Below the pieces are notes generated by a model. The model had not been told where the DNA came from, ran no database searches, and was given only the letters and a program-made list of their open reading frames with translations. Positions 15,783-23,603 of a DNA stretch of 64,000 bases are shown here, piece after piece. The DNA is from JAXLRU01 sp046330935 (GTDB lineage: Bacteria > Actinomycetota > Actinomycetes > Actinomycetales > Kineosporiaceae), in assembly GCA_046330935.1 (NCBI GenBank), contig JAXLRU010000002.1, positions 310,001 to 374,000 on the forward strand, read 5' to 3'. Position 1 is the first letter of the stretch; the number at the start of each line of letters is the position of its first letter. Both the position numbers and the translations under genes were made by a program.

Positions 15783-16982
15783 TCACTTGCCCCTGGTGAT
15801 CGTCTTGCACGTCTTCTTGCCGTTCTTGCCGGTCTTGCACTTCTTGATCGTCTTGACCTTCTTCGTCGGCGGCTTCTTGGTGGTGGTCGGCTTGGGCGAC
15901 TTCGTGGTCGTCGTGGGGGTGCTGGTGGTGGGCGTCGGCTCGGTCGTCGTCACCGTGGGGGTGGGGCTGGTCGTGGTGGGCGTCGGACCCCCCTTGAAGG
16001 ACGCCTCGAAGAAGGCGATCACCGTGTCCCACGACGCCGTCGGCGTCCCGTTGCTGACCGTCTCCTGGCAACCCTTGGTGGTCTTCACCGTGATCTGGGA
16101 CTGGCGGGAAGCGCTCATCACGTCGCTCCAGCCGTGGCCGGCGCCGGGGACCGAGAAGAACTGCGCGTTGAGGCACTTGGCCTTGTAGGCGTCGTAGATC
16201 AGCGGCGACTGGCCCGGCGGGACGACCATGTCGTTCGTCCCGTGCATGATCATCAGCGGCGGGTCGTTGGCGTCGAGGTAGGTGAGCGGGTTCGTCAGGC
16301 GCACCTTGTCGGGGCAGGTCTGGATCTGGCAGCCGACCAGCTGCGAGCCGGGCGAGCTCGGCCCGTCGTGGTCGAAGCCCGAACCGGGCAGGGCCATCTT
16401 CTGCATCTGCAGCAGGTCGATGGGACCGAACAGGTCGAGGCCCACCTGGATGTCGCTGGAGACGCCCGTGGTGCCCAGGTCCCCCTCGAGCGAGGCGACG
16501 CCGTTGGTCACGGTGGCCATGGCCGCCGTCCAGCCGCCGGAGGAATCACCCGCGACCGCGAAACGGTTGGGGTCGAGGTTGTACTTCGAGGCGTTCGCGC
16601 GCAGCCACCGGGTGGCCGACTTGATGTCGTAGATCTGCCCGGGGAACTGCGCCTGCGACGCCGAGCGCACGCTCACCCCCGCCACCGCCCAGCCCTTGGC
16701 GTTGAACGTCGAGGCGAGAGCCGAGGCGCCGGACTTGCCGGTGTCGGACATCCAGGCCGATCCTGAGGTCCAGATCAGCAGCGGCGTGGGTGCCGAGGCG
16801 GACGGAAGGTACAGGTCGAGCAGGTGGCCCTGACTGTTCGCAGGCTGCGCGGGCGCGTAGGCGATGTTGGAGATGGTCTGGGCGGCGTGGGCGGGTTCGC
16901 CGCCCACGAGCATCACCCCGCCGCCCACCAGGGCGGCCGTGGCCACCGCGGCCACGCTCGTACGGATCGTCCTCGACGTCAT
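15783..16982 (-). CDS. Secreted alpha/beta hydrolase (esterase) with Thr-Pro linker and Lys-rich tail
   Basis: 399 residues from the ATG at 16982 with GGAGGAGG upstream. Signal peptide (RTSVAAVATAALVGGGVML, cleavage near AHA-AQ). The BD-FAE/Aes-like alpha/beta hydrolase domain (~35-330) has the oxyanion region LLIWTSGSAWM, nucleophile GDSSGGW, aspartate in IMHGTNDMVVPP and histidine in GAGHGWSDV. Cysteines in the core (GCQIQTC) may form a disulphide. The tail has ~40 residues of Thr/Pro repeats (TPTTTSPTPTVTTTEPT), then a strongly basic segment (KKPPTKKVKTIKKCKTGK) that could bind anionic wall polymers. Probable role: extracellular ester hydrolysis while held at the wall. Confidence 0.88.
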   Translation of the reverse strand: MTSRTIRTSVAAVATAALVGGGVMLVGGEPAHAAQTISNIAYAPAQPANSQGHLLDLYLPSASAPTPLLIWTSGSAWMSDTGKSGASALASTFNAKGWAVAGVSVRSASQAQFPGQIYDIKSATRWLRANASKYNLDPNRFAVAGDSSGGWTAAMATVTNGVASLEGDLGTTGVSSDIQVGLDLFGPIDLLQMQKMALPGSGFDHDGPSSPGSQLVGCQIQTCPDKVRLTNPLTYLDANDPPLMIMHGTNDMVVPPGQSPLIYDAYKAKCLNAQFFSVPGAGHGWSDVMSASRQSQITVKTTKGCQETVSNGTPTASWDTVIAFFEASFKGGPTPTTTSPTPTVTTTEPTPTTSTPTTTTKSPKPTTTKKPPTKKVKTIKKCKTGKNGKKTCKTITRGK

Positions 16983-17193
16983 CGTCTTCCTCCTCCGGGG
17001 GTCGCCCGCACGACGTCCCCCGAGCTGGACCGGGAGTTCGATCCGGTGAGAACGTTCACGCAGCGCGATTGCGCGACGGAATGTACGCCGCCCGAACGTC
17101 GGAGTGTCAAGCACACGGGCGCAGAAGTGGGGTCACTATCGCCGAGAGTTCACGCCTGTCCGACGGTGTGTGCGATGACAACGACGTCTGAAA

Positions 17194-17241
17194 AACCGGT
17201 TCGGCGCTACCGTGTCCGACGACTCTCGGATCGAACCGTTT
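17194..17241. promoter_or_regulatory. Inverted repeat before the PaaX-type gene
   Basis: AACCGGTTCG (17194-17203) and CGAACCGTTT (17232-17241) form an inverted repeat with one mismatch and a 28-base gap; the first arm contains the palindrome AACCGGTT. It ends 4 bases before the regulator's start. PaaX proteins are known to bind widely spaced inverted repeats, so this may be its own operator. Confidence 0.4.
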
Positions 17242-17245
17242 CGGA

Positions 17246-18226
17246 ATGCGGGTGACGACCTCGTTGGACCCCCGGGCCCTCCTTCCCGACGTCGCCGGAG
17301 ACGCCGTGTCGCTGCCCCGGGACAGGCGCGGGCCGGCCCCCCAGTCGGCCGCCGTCATGCTGCTGGCCTCCTACGCCCTCGCGCCCCGCGCGTGGATCGG
17401 CTCGGCCACGCTCGTCGCCCTGCTCACCGACCTCGGCACCACCACCGCGGGCGCCCGCGCCGTCGTCTCGCGCCTGTCCCGGCGCGGTGTCCTCGAGGGC
17501 CGCAAGGACGGCCGCGCCACGTCCTACCGGCTCGCCGACGCCGCCGCCGTCTCGCTGGCCCGGGGCGGGCGCGCGATCGCGTCCTTCGCCGCGCAGGCGC
17601 AGACGTGGGACGGGCGCTGGACGCTCGTCGCGTTCTCGGTGCCCCAGGACGCCGACGCCGCCCGCGCCACCCTGCGCGCGCGGCTGCGCTGGCGCGGCTT
17701 CGTCCCCCTCTACGACGGGCTGTGGGTCAGCCCCGACCCTCCCGGCGCCGCCCTGTACGCGGCTCTGGCCGACGCCGTCGCGGACGCTCCCGGCACCACC
17801 TGCTCCGCCTTCCGCGCCGAGGAGGTCCCGGTGCCCGCCGGACGCCAGCGGACCGCGCGCGACCTGTGGGACCTGGAGTCCGTGCGGGCCGACTACGAGG
17901 AGTTCCTGCGGCGCTGGCGACCCGTCGCCGACGCCGTCGCGGCCGGGCAGGCGCCACACGGCGCGCAGGCGTTGCGCGCGCGGATCGGCGTCGAGGAGGA
18001 CTACCGCCGGTTCGTCGTCCTCGATCCCCGCCTACCGCTCGCCGAGCTGCCCGAGGGCTGGCCCCGGACCGAGGCGCTCGGCGTGTTCACCGCCGTCTTC
18101 GACGGCCTGCTCGAGCCCGGGCTCGCCCACCTGCGCGAGACCGCCGCCCGCTGCGGGCAGGACGCCTCCGCCCTGCGCGGGCACACCCTCGCCCAGCTCG
18201 CCGCCGGGCTCGACCCGCACGGGTGA
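17246..18226 (+). CDS. PaaX family transcriptional regulator
   Basis: 326 residues. N-terminal winged HTH (PQSAAVMLLASYALAPRAWIGSATLVALL, TTAGARAVVSRLSRRGVLEGRKDGRATSYRL), a central ferredoxin-like PaaX domain (WDGRWTLVAFSVPQD, RLRWRGFVPLYDGLWVSP), and the C-terminal PaaX_C helical domain (DLWDLESVRADYEEFLRRW). In E. coli PaaX represses phenylacetate catabolism and is released by phenylacetyl-CoA; other actinobacterial members control unrelated catabolic genes. No paa genes are adjacent, so the regulon is elsewhere or is the divergent secreted esterase. A promoter-proximal inverted repeat suggests autoregulation. Confidence 0.88.
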   Translation: MRVTTSLDPRALLPDVAGDAVSLPRDRRGPAPQSAAVMLLASYALAPRAWIGSATLVALLTDLGTTTAGARAVVSRLSRRGVLEGRKDGRATSYRLADAAAVSLARGGRAIASFAAQAQTWDGRWTLVAFSVPQDADAARATLRARLRWRGFVPLYDGLWVSPDPPGAALYAALADAVADAPGTTCSAFRAEEVPVPAGRQRTARDLWDLESVRADYEEFLRRWRPVADAVAAGQAPHGAQALRARIGVEEDYRRFVVLDPRLPLAELPEGWPRTEALGVFTAVFDGLLEPGLAHLRETAARCGQDASALRGHTLAQLAAGLDPHG

Positions 18227-18254
18227 TCGGGCCAGGCCCCGCGGCTTTCCTGCT

Positions 18255-18299
18255 CGGCGGGAGGATCGGCATCACATGGCGCTGCCGATCCTCCCGCCG
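18255..18299. terminator. Bidirectional intrinsic terminator
   Basis: 17-bp perfect stem: 18255-18271 (CGGCGGGAGGATCGGCA) with 18283-18299, 11-base loop. It separates the convergent PaaX-type gene and serine hydrolase gene. Confidence 0.75.
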
Positions 18300-18302
18300 C
18301 GA

Positions 18303-18863
18303 TCAGGGCCGCCGCAGGACGTCCGCGAGCAGCTCCCGCGAGCGCGGCCACGGGCCGAATCCAGCCGCGGCGTTGAGGTGGCCAGCCGCGGGCAGCACCA
18401 CGTGCCGGGCGCCCCACTCCCCGGCCCGGGCGGCGGACCAGTCGGGGGCCGCGTAGGGGTCGTCGTCGCTGCTCACCAGGGTGGCGGGGAACGGCAGGGC
18501 CGCCGACTCGGCCTCGCCCCACGGCAGCACGTCGGGAAACGCGGGGCCTGCGGGGTCGGGCGCGGCCACGAGCAGGGCCCCGGCGACGCGGCTCGCGGCG
18601 ACCTCGGGGCGCCGGGCCGCCCAGCGCAGGACCACCAGGACGCCGAGGCTGTGCGCGACCAGCGCCAGGGGCGCGCCTGCGGGGGCCGCGGCGACACGCT
18701 CGGCCAGGGCTTCGACCCAGGCCCCGGGGTCGGGCCCCTCCCAGTCGCGCTGGGTCACCCACACGGGCCCCTGCCCGGCCGCCGTCGCCTCGTCGAACCA
18801 GTCGCGCTGCCAGTGGCCCGGCGGCGAGTCCCCCCACCCGGGCACGAAGATCACGGTCGTCAC
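18303..18863 (-). CDS. RBBP9/YdeN family serine hydrolase
   Basis: 186 residues from the GTG at 18863 (VTTVIFVPGWGDSPPGHWQ); the open frame extends 40 codons upstream without family similarity. Features of the compact RBBP9/YdeN alpha/beta hydrolases: opening FVPGWGDSPPGHWQRDW, nucleophile elbow VAHSLGVLVVLRW, acid in LVSSDDDPYA and the histidine motif AAGHLNAAAGFGPWP. Enzymes of this group are cytoplasmic serine hydrolases with poorly known natural substrates. It lies head-to-head with the racemase gene. Confidence 0.9.
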   Translation of the reverse strand: MTTVIFVPGWGDSPPGHWQRDWFDEATAAGQGPVWVTQRDWEGPDPGAWVEALAERVAAAPAGAPLALVAHSLGVLVVLRWAARRPEVAASRVAGALLVAAPDPAGPAFPDVLPWGEAESAALPFPATLVSSDDDPYAAPDWSAARAGEWGARHVVLPAAGHLNAAAGFGPWPRSRELLADVLRRP

Positions 18864-19009
18864 GTGGCCATCCTCGGTGGGCGACGACGCTTGCGGCCAG
18901 GAGCGATGCCGACACGAGCCGCTCGGATGCCGCCACCCTCGCCTGCCCGTCACCGACGACGCACGGAATGTGCTGGACCGCACCCACCCCGCCCGGCCAG
19001 GGTGGACGG

Positions 19010-19693
19010 GTGCGCACCCTGGGACTGATCGGCGGCATGACCTGGCAGAGCACCGCGCTCTACTACCGGCTGCTCAACGAGTTCACCGAGCAGCGTCTGG
19101 GGGGGCTGCACTCGGTGAAGCTGGTGCTGCACTCGGTGGACTTCGCCGAGCTCGCGGAACTGCAGCACGCCGACCGCTGGGACGACGCGGGCACGCTCGT
19201 CGCGGAGGCCGCGCAGGGCCTGCAGGCCGCGGGCGCGCAGCTGCTGCTGATCGGCGCCAACACGATGCACCTGGTGGCCGACCGCGTGGCCGCCGCCGTC
19301 GACGTCCCGCTGCTGCACGTGGCCGACGTCGTGGCGCGGGCGGCGCGGGCCGACGGCGTCACCCGCCTGGGGCTGCTCGGCACGGCGTTCACGATGCAGC
19401 ACCCGTTCTACGCCGACCGCCTGCGGGCCCACGGGCTGCACGTCACCGTGCCGGAGGACGACGACCGCGCGCTGGTGCACCGCGTCATCTACACCGAGCT
19501 CGCCAAGGGCGTGTTCAGCGACGAGTCGCGGCAGGCACTGCTGGCGATCGTGTCCCGCCTTGCCGAGGGCGGCGCCCAGGCCGTGGTCCTGGGGTGCACC
19601 GAGCTCGAACTGCTGCTCACCGAGGGGCCGGTGCCGCTGTACCCGACGACCCGGCTGCACTGTGAGGCCGCCGTCACCGCGGCCCTCGACTGA
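19010..19693 (+). CDS. Aspartate/glutamate racemase family protein
   Basis: 227 residues from the GTG at 19010 (VRTLGLIGGMTWQST); 14 extra codons upstream lack similarity. Racemase fold with two halves: GLIGGMTWQSTALYYRLLNE at the N-terminus, LIGANTMHLVAD where the first catalytic residue lies, and VVLGCTELELLL with the second catalytic cysteine. The first position is threonine rather than cysteine, as in E. coli YgeA, a broad L-amino-acid racemase with weak activity, so it belongs to the YgeA-like branch rather than MurI. It could supply D-amino acids. Its end is only 3 bp from the convergent membrane-protein gene. Confidence 0.9.
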   Translation: MRTLGLIGGMTWQSTALYYRLLNEFTEQRLGGLHSVKLVLHSVDFAELAELQHADRWDDAGTLVAEAAQGLQAAGAQLLLIGANTMHLVADRVAAAVDVPLLHVADVVARAARADGVTRLGLLGTAFTMQHPFYADRLRAHGLHVTVPEDDDRALVHRVIYTELAKGVFSDESRQALLAIVSRLAEGGAQAVVLGCTELELLLTEGPVPLYPTTRLHCEAAVTAALD

Positions 19694-19696
19694 GTC

Positions 19697-20218
19697 TCAG
19701 GGTTCGGAGGGCCTCGGCGGCCCGGCCCACAGCATCGTCGCGACCGCCAGGACCACCGACCCCAGCGTGAGGTCGCGGCCCAGGCCGCCCGACCACGAGG
19801 CGTCGGGTGCCAGCCCGGCCACGAGCGACCCCGTGGCCGAGGCCGCCACGGCGGTGGCCATGCCGGCGACGAACGCGACGCTGCGCCGGATCCGCGAGCG
19901 CGCCCGCCAGCCCTGCACGAAGATCGCGACGATCAGCACGGTCCAGAACGACAGCGGGGCGCTCACCCACGCCGGCGCACCCGCGGCCACCAGCAGGGTG
20001 CGCGCCACGAGCACGAGCATCGCGGCCGCGACCAGCACCCACACGATCACGCGCAGGCGACGGTCGCGGGCCGGGTCGTCCGGCGGGGCGGGCTGCCCGG
20101 CGGCGACGGCGGGTGCCACGGCCTGCGGGCGGGCGCGCTGGGGGGTGCGGCGGGGGCCCGAGGGCCGGGATCCCGCGGCCGGGCGCCGGGTGGGCCCCGA
20201 CGGCGTGGAGGACGGCAT
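19697..20218 (-). CDS. Multi-pass membrane protein at the end of the secretion locus
   Basis: 173 residues. A ~50-residue Pro/Arg/Ala-rich cytoplasmic start is followed by about four hydrophobic segments: LRVIVWVLVAAAMLVLVARTLLVA, SAPLSFWTVLIVAIFVQG, SVAFVAGMATAVAASATGS and TLGSVVLAVATMLWAG. No conserved motif was recognised. It lies 57 bp downstream of the FHA gene on the same strand and may be the last gene of the type VII secretion cluster or an unrelated neighbour. Confidence 0.7.
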   Translation of the reverse strand: MPSSTPSGPTRRPAAGSRPSGPRRTPQRARPQAVAPAVAAGQPAPPDDPARDRRLRVIVWVLVAAAMLVLVARTLLVAAGAPAWVSAPLSFWTVLIVAIFVQGWRARSRIRRSVAFVAGMATAVAASATGSLVAGLAPDASWSGGLGRDLTLGSVVLAVATMLWAGPPRPSEP

Positions 20219-20275
20219 GTCACCAAGGGTGCCGCACCGCGGGGACGCCGACGACGACGGTGGTCCCGCCGGCGC

Positions 20276-21319
20276 TCAGGCGAGCGGTGCGACCCGCAGC
20301 TCGCGGTCGCCGAACCGGGCCACCACTCCCTCGCGCAGCGCGAGCGGCACCCCGGGCTCGGCGCGCCGGGACCGGCCGTCCTCCACCAGCTCGACCCCGT
20401 TCGTGGAGTGCCGGTCGACCAGCCAGACCACGCCGTCCCCGGGGTGCAGCGACAGGTGGGTCTTCGACACCGAGCGGCCGGGGTCCGCCACCCGCACCAG
20501 CCGCGCCCCGGACTCCCCCGGTGCGGGCGCCGGATCGCGCCCCACGAGCACCACGCCGTCGACGTCCACGCGCTCGCCGGAGTCAAGGACGACCGCCGGC
20601 ACCGGCGGGGCGGGCACCGCCGCGGGCGCGGGGGCCGCCTCGACGGGCGCGATGCCGCGACGCACCGTGCGGTCGACGGCGAGGTCCCCCGCACGGTCGC
20701 CGGGCGGCGGCGGGAGCAGCGGCGAGGACGGCGGGGGGAAGGCGGGCGCGGCGTCGGGCAGCGGGACGGCGGGAGCGGGGTGGCCGGGGAAGGTCGCGGC
20801 GGCGGGCGGGGGCGCGAGCAACCCGGGGCCGGCCGGCCCCGACGGCCCGGCGGACAGGGACGGCCCAGCGACCCCGGGGGGCACGGCGGGCACCGACGGC
20901 AGGGACGCGACGGGCGCGGGGGCCACCATGGGCGTGGGCCGCCGCGGGGTGCGCGAGGCGACGGTGGCCCGCAGCCCGCGCAGTCGCTCGAGCGTGGCCC
21001 GCTCGACCGTCCCCTCCAGCGCGAGGTCGACCCCCTGGGTGCCGCTGAGCAGCCGCAGCGACAGCGACGACTCGCGGCGCACCCGCAGCAGGAGCAGCCC
21101 CAGCCCGAGGGTGGGCAGGGCCAGGACCCACGCGGTGACCGTGGCCCACAGGGGGCGCACGCGACGCATCGCGACGATCTGGTCGGCGCCCACGTTGCGC
21201 ACCTCGTGCACGGGCGCCTCGGTCAGGACGCGGACGAGGTCGGCGAGGACCTCGGCGCGCGCCGACACGGCCAGCGGGACCACTTCGTCGACGGCCACCA
21301 GCCCACGGGGTTCGCTCAC
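20276..21319 (-). CDS. FHA domain membrane protein of the T7SS-like cluster
   Basis: 347 residues from a GTG. An N-terminal ~55-residue polar region precedes one transmembrane helix (WATVTAWVLALPTLGLGLLLL, ~58-78), a short alpha/beta segment, a long Pro/Ala/Gly-rich linker (~125-235) and a C-terminal FHA domain (~245-345). FHA phosphothreonine-binding residues are visible: VLVGRD, RSVSKTHLSL (Ser and His) and HSTNGVEL (Asn). It should recruit a Thr-phosphorylated partner to the membrane, probably a substrate of the kinase encoded upstream in the block. It lies between the lipoprotein gene and a multi-pass membrane-protein gene. Confidence 0.85.
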   Translation of the reverse strand: MSEPRGLVAVDEVVPLAVSARAEVLADLVRVLTEAPVHEVRNVGADQIVAMRRVRPLWATVTAWVLALPTLGLGLLLLRVRRESSLSLRLLSGTQGVDLALEGTVERATLERLRGLRATVASRTPRRPTPMVAPAPVASLPSVPAVPPGVAGPSLSAGPSGPAGPGLLAPPPAAATFPGHPAPAVPLPDAAPAFPPPSSPLLPPPPGDRAGDLAVDRTVRRGIAPVEAAPAPAAVPAPPVPAVVLDSGERVDVDGVVLVGRDPAPAPGESGARLVRVADPGRSVSKTHLSLHPGDGVVWLVDRHSTNGVELVEDGRSRRAEPGVPLALREGVVARFGDRELRVAPLA

Positions 21320-21374
21320 GAGGACACCTTGGCAGGACCCACCCTCACCGCCACACCCTCCCCCCGCACGCCGC

Positions 21375-21920
21375 TCAGTTGCCGCCGCGGACGTGCAGCA
21401 CGAGGACGTCGGCGTCGTCGGCCAGCTCGGCCGTCCCGGAGAAGCCGCCGCCGGTGACGGTGCGGTCCAGCGACCTGCCGCCCTTCCAGGTGCCCGCGGG
21501 GACGCCGCCCTTCAGCGTGGGGTCCAGCCGCTCGTCGAGCACCGGGGCGGGGACGGCCGCGAGGTCGGTGGCCGCGCGCAGCCGCGCCGCGACGTCGGGC
21601 TCCAGCCGGACGACACCCTCGATCCAGGACGACGACGGGCCGGGCATGCGCTCGTCGCCCAGCGCGCCCGCCTGCCACATCAGCGACTGCGGCGTGCCCA
21701 GGCCGGGGAACCGCTTCGTCAGGGGCTCGGCGTCGGTGCGCAGCGGGTCGGGGTCGCCACGTCGAGCGGCCTTGCTGTCCATCGATCTCCCGTTCTGTCG
21801 CTCCGCCGGGGCGGAGGTGTCGGACGCCGTGCCGCAACCGGTCAGGGCCACGACGGCGACCAGCGAGGCGAGCGCCCAGGCGAGCACGGGGGCCGTCCGG
21901 CGCGTCGGGTCAGTGGGCAC
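21375..21920 (-). CDS. Lipoprotein, candidate immunity protein of the adjacent WXG effector
   Basis: 181 residues. A lipoprotein signal is clear: basic start, hydrophobic core VLAWALASLVAVVA, lipobox LTGC. The mature part starts with a polar stretch, then FPGLGTPQSLMWQAG and a conserved-looking SSSWIEGVVRLEPDVAARLR segment, and ends in a beta-rich VRGGN tail. It should be anchored on the outer face of the membrane. Its first 11 bases overlap the end of the upstream WXG-effector gene, an arrangement typical of toxin-immunity pairs. The immunity role is inferred from overlap, size and location. Confidence 0.75.
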   Translation of the reverse strand: MPTDPTRRTAPVLAWALASLVAVVALTGCGTASDTSAPAERQNGRSMDSKAARRGDPDPLRTDAEPLTKRFPGLGTPQSLMWQAGALGDERMPGPSSSWIEGVVRLEPDVAARLRAATDLAAVPAPVLDERLDPTLKGGVPAGTWKGGRSLDRTVTGGGFSGTAELADDADVLVLHVRGGN

Positions 21921-23088
21921 GGAAGCTCCCGGTGCTGCGGTCGTTGTCGGGCACGGCGGGGCGCAGGCCGCCGGAGCTGCCGAACCCGTCGACGCGGTCC
22001 TCGCGGCCGGGGTTGCGGGCGACGTCGCCGCTGGTGCCCGACAGGTCGGGCGGCGGGTCGCCCAGCTTCCACGTGACGGTGCGCTCGAGCTCGCCGTGCG
22101 TGTCGAAGGGCTTGGCCCAGCCGAGGGTGGCGAACCGGCCGTTGGCGTTGTCGGGCTCCCCCGTGCGGATGTCCTTCGCGTCCTTGTTGAAGTCGAACCG
22201 GTCCTCGGCGTGGACCTTGATCTTCATGGTCACCTGGTCTCCGTCGACCGTGACGTCGGCGCTGCTCCACACCTGGTGGTCGCCGATCGCCTTCTGCCAG
22301 TTCTCGGTCTCGGGGTACCCGCTGAGGTGACCGATGCCCGTGCCGTCGCCGCTGAACCGGAAGGACGTCTTGCCCGACCGCGCGACCTCGTCCGCCCACG
22401 CGGCGGCCGAGGCGACCTCGACGTCCACGCCCTTGCGGATCATGGGGTCCTCGCGGTACGCCTCCTCGTAGTCCACCGTCAGCGGCGTCCCGGAGCCCTC
22501 CATGTAGTGCCGGTAGGCGGCCAGCCCGTCGTCGAGGTCGGGGCGGACGGCCTCGGCCCCGTTGAGCATCGCCTGCCACTTCAGCCAGGACATCCGGTCG
22601 TCCAGGCTCGCCTTCGCCTTGGGGTCGTACGGGAAGTAGTCCTCGACCTCGAACGGCGGCTTGGTGGGGTCGCCGAGGGCGAACTTCGGGCCTCCCGGCG
22701 TTCCCGGGGTCTCCCCGCCGCCGCCCCCACCGCCGGCGGCCGTGTTGTCGGGGGTCACCCACGTGGCGGTCGTCCCGCCGCGCCCGGGCAGCCGCCCCGC
22801 GAACGACCCGCCGCGGTCGGCACCCGCCTCGTCCTGCTCCCCGCCCTCCTGGTGCAGCGTGCTCGCGGCCGTCGCCATGAGGTCGGCCGCCGCGCTCAGC
22901 GCCGGGGAGTGCGTGGTGTCCCAGTCCGACCGGTACCGGTCGGCGCCGTCGCCCACCCACGGCGCGGCGTGCAGGGCGGCGCGCAGCCGGGCGGCGACGT
23001 CGCGCAGGCCCGCCGCCGACTGCTCCAGGCGGCTGCCCAGCTCGGCGAGTGCCGCCGTGTCCGCTCCGACGAGTCCGCCTCGTCCCAT
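21910..23088 (-). CDS. WXG100-like N-terminal domain fused to a putative effector domain (T7SS substrate)
   Basis: 392 residues from the ATG at 23088 (GGAGGAGG 8 bases before; a GTG 9 bases earlier overlaps that site). Residues ~1-85 form a WXG100-like helical hairpin with AAPWVGDGADRYRSDW, the WxG turn. A Gly-rich linker (~110-135) leads to an ~250-residue C-terminal domain beginning KPPFEVEDYFPYD. It contains DDRMSWLKWQAMLNGAE, then a beta-rich end with HAEDRFDFNKDAKD, TGEPDNANGRFATLGWAKPF and ERTVTW. The His/Asp/Asn-rich FNKDAKD...NGRF region looks like an enzymatic core, but the activity is unknown. A downstream overlapping lipoprotein suggests an extracytoplasmic target. Likely secreted through the EssC-type ATPase encoded upstream. 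Confidence 0.75.
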   Translation of the reverse strand: MGRGGLVGADTAALAELGSRLEQSAAGLRDVAARLRAALHAAPWVGDGADRYRSDWDTTHSPALSAAADLMATAASTLHQEGGEQDEAGADRGGSFAGRLPGRGGTTATWVTPDNTAAGGGGGGGETPGTPGGPKFALGDPTKPPFEVEDYFPYDPKAKASLDDRMSWLKWQAMLNGAEAVRPDLDDGLAAYRHYMEGSGTPLTVDYEEAYREDPMIRKGVDVEVASAAAWADEVARSGKTSFRFSGDGTGIGHLSGYPETENWQKAIGDHQVWSSADVTVDGDQVTMKIKVHAEDRFDFNKDAKDIRTGEPDNANGRFATLGWAKPFDTHGELERTVTWKLGDPPPDLSGTSGDVARNPGREDRVDGFGSSGGLRPAVPDNDRSTGSFRAH

Positions 23089-23157
23089 CCCGGCCACCTC
23101 CTCCTGCCCTGCTCAGGTCCGATCGGGGCGGTCCTCGAACCACCCGGGGTACGTGGT

Positions 23158-23190
23158 GCCGCCCGGGAGCCGGTGGGGCTCCCGGGCGGC
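23158..23190 (-). terminator. Strong hairpin after the WXG100 gene
   Basis: GCCGCCCGGGAGCC (23158-23171) pairs perfectly with 23177-23190 around a 5-base loop. It lies directly after the WXG100 stop and before the effector gene. It may trim or attenuate the transcript, making the WXG100 protein more abundant than the downstream genes. Confidence 0.65.
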
Positions 23191-23199
23191 GTGCGCGGC

Positions 23200-23466
23200 T
23201 CAGGCCGACGCGGTCTCCTGCTCCTGCGCGTTCTGGTTGGCCAGCTGCGAGGCCTGCTCGAGGCTCTGCACGACCTGGTTGAGGGCCTGGACGTGCTGGC
23301 TCTCCCAGTCGGACACGAAGCGCTCGCGGTCGGGACCGATCCACTGCACCTGCTGCAGGGCGGCCGTGAGCTGCTGGACGATCTGCTGGATCTGCTGACC
23401 GCTCTGGGTCATCTGCTGCGAGAGCTGACGGACTGCCTCGACGTCCATCCCGATGAGCTGAGCCAT
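23200..23466 (-). CDS. WXG100 family type VII secretion protein (EsxA-like)
   Basis: 88 residues, the usual size, from an ATG with AAGGGGAG upstream. Two amphipathic helices (VEAVRQLSQQMTQSGQQIQQIVQQL and a Gln/Asn-rich second helix) are joined by the WxG turn VQWIGPDRERFVSDW. The C-terminus ends QEQETASA without an obvious YxxxD/E signal, so export may depend on a partner or on the ATPase directly. It is unusually Gln-rich. It is flanked by larger WXG-domain proteins and by EssC. Canonical role: small secreted hairpin that activates or accompanies the T7SS ATPase. Confidence 0.93.
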   Translation of the reverse strand: MAQLIGMDVEAVRQLSQQMTQSGQQIQQIVQQLTAALQQVQWIGPDRERFVSDWESQHVQALNQVVQSLEQASQLANQNAQEQETASA

Positions 23467-23603
23467 GGAACTCCCCTTTCGCTACCCCCCGACACCGCGG
23501 TGCGAGGTGGGTCCGTGTGTGCGGCCGGGACCACCCCGGTCGCGTGTCCCGCGGCGCTGCCGCGGAGGTCTGTGGGTGCCGGGCTGCCCCGGCGAGTGGA
23601 ACG

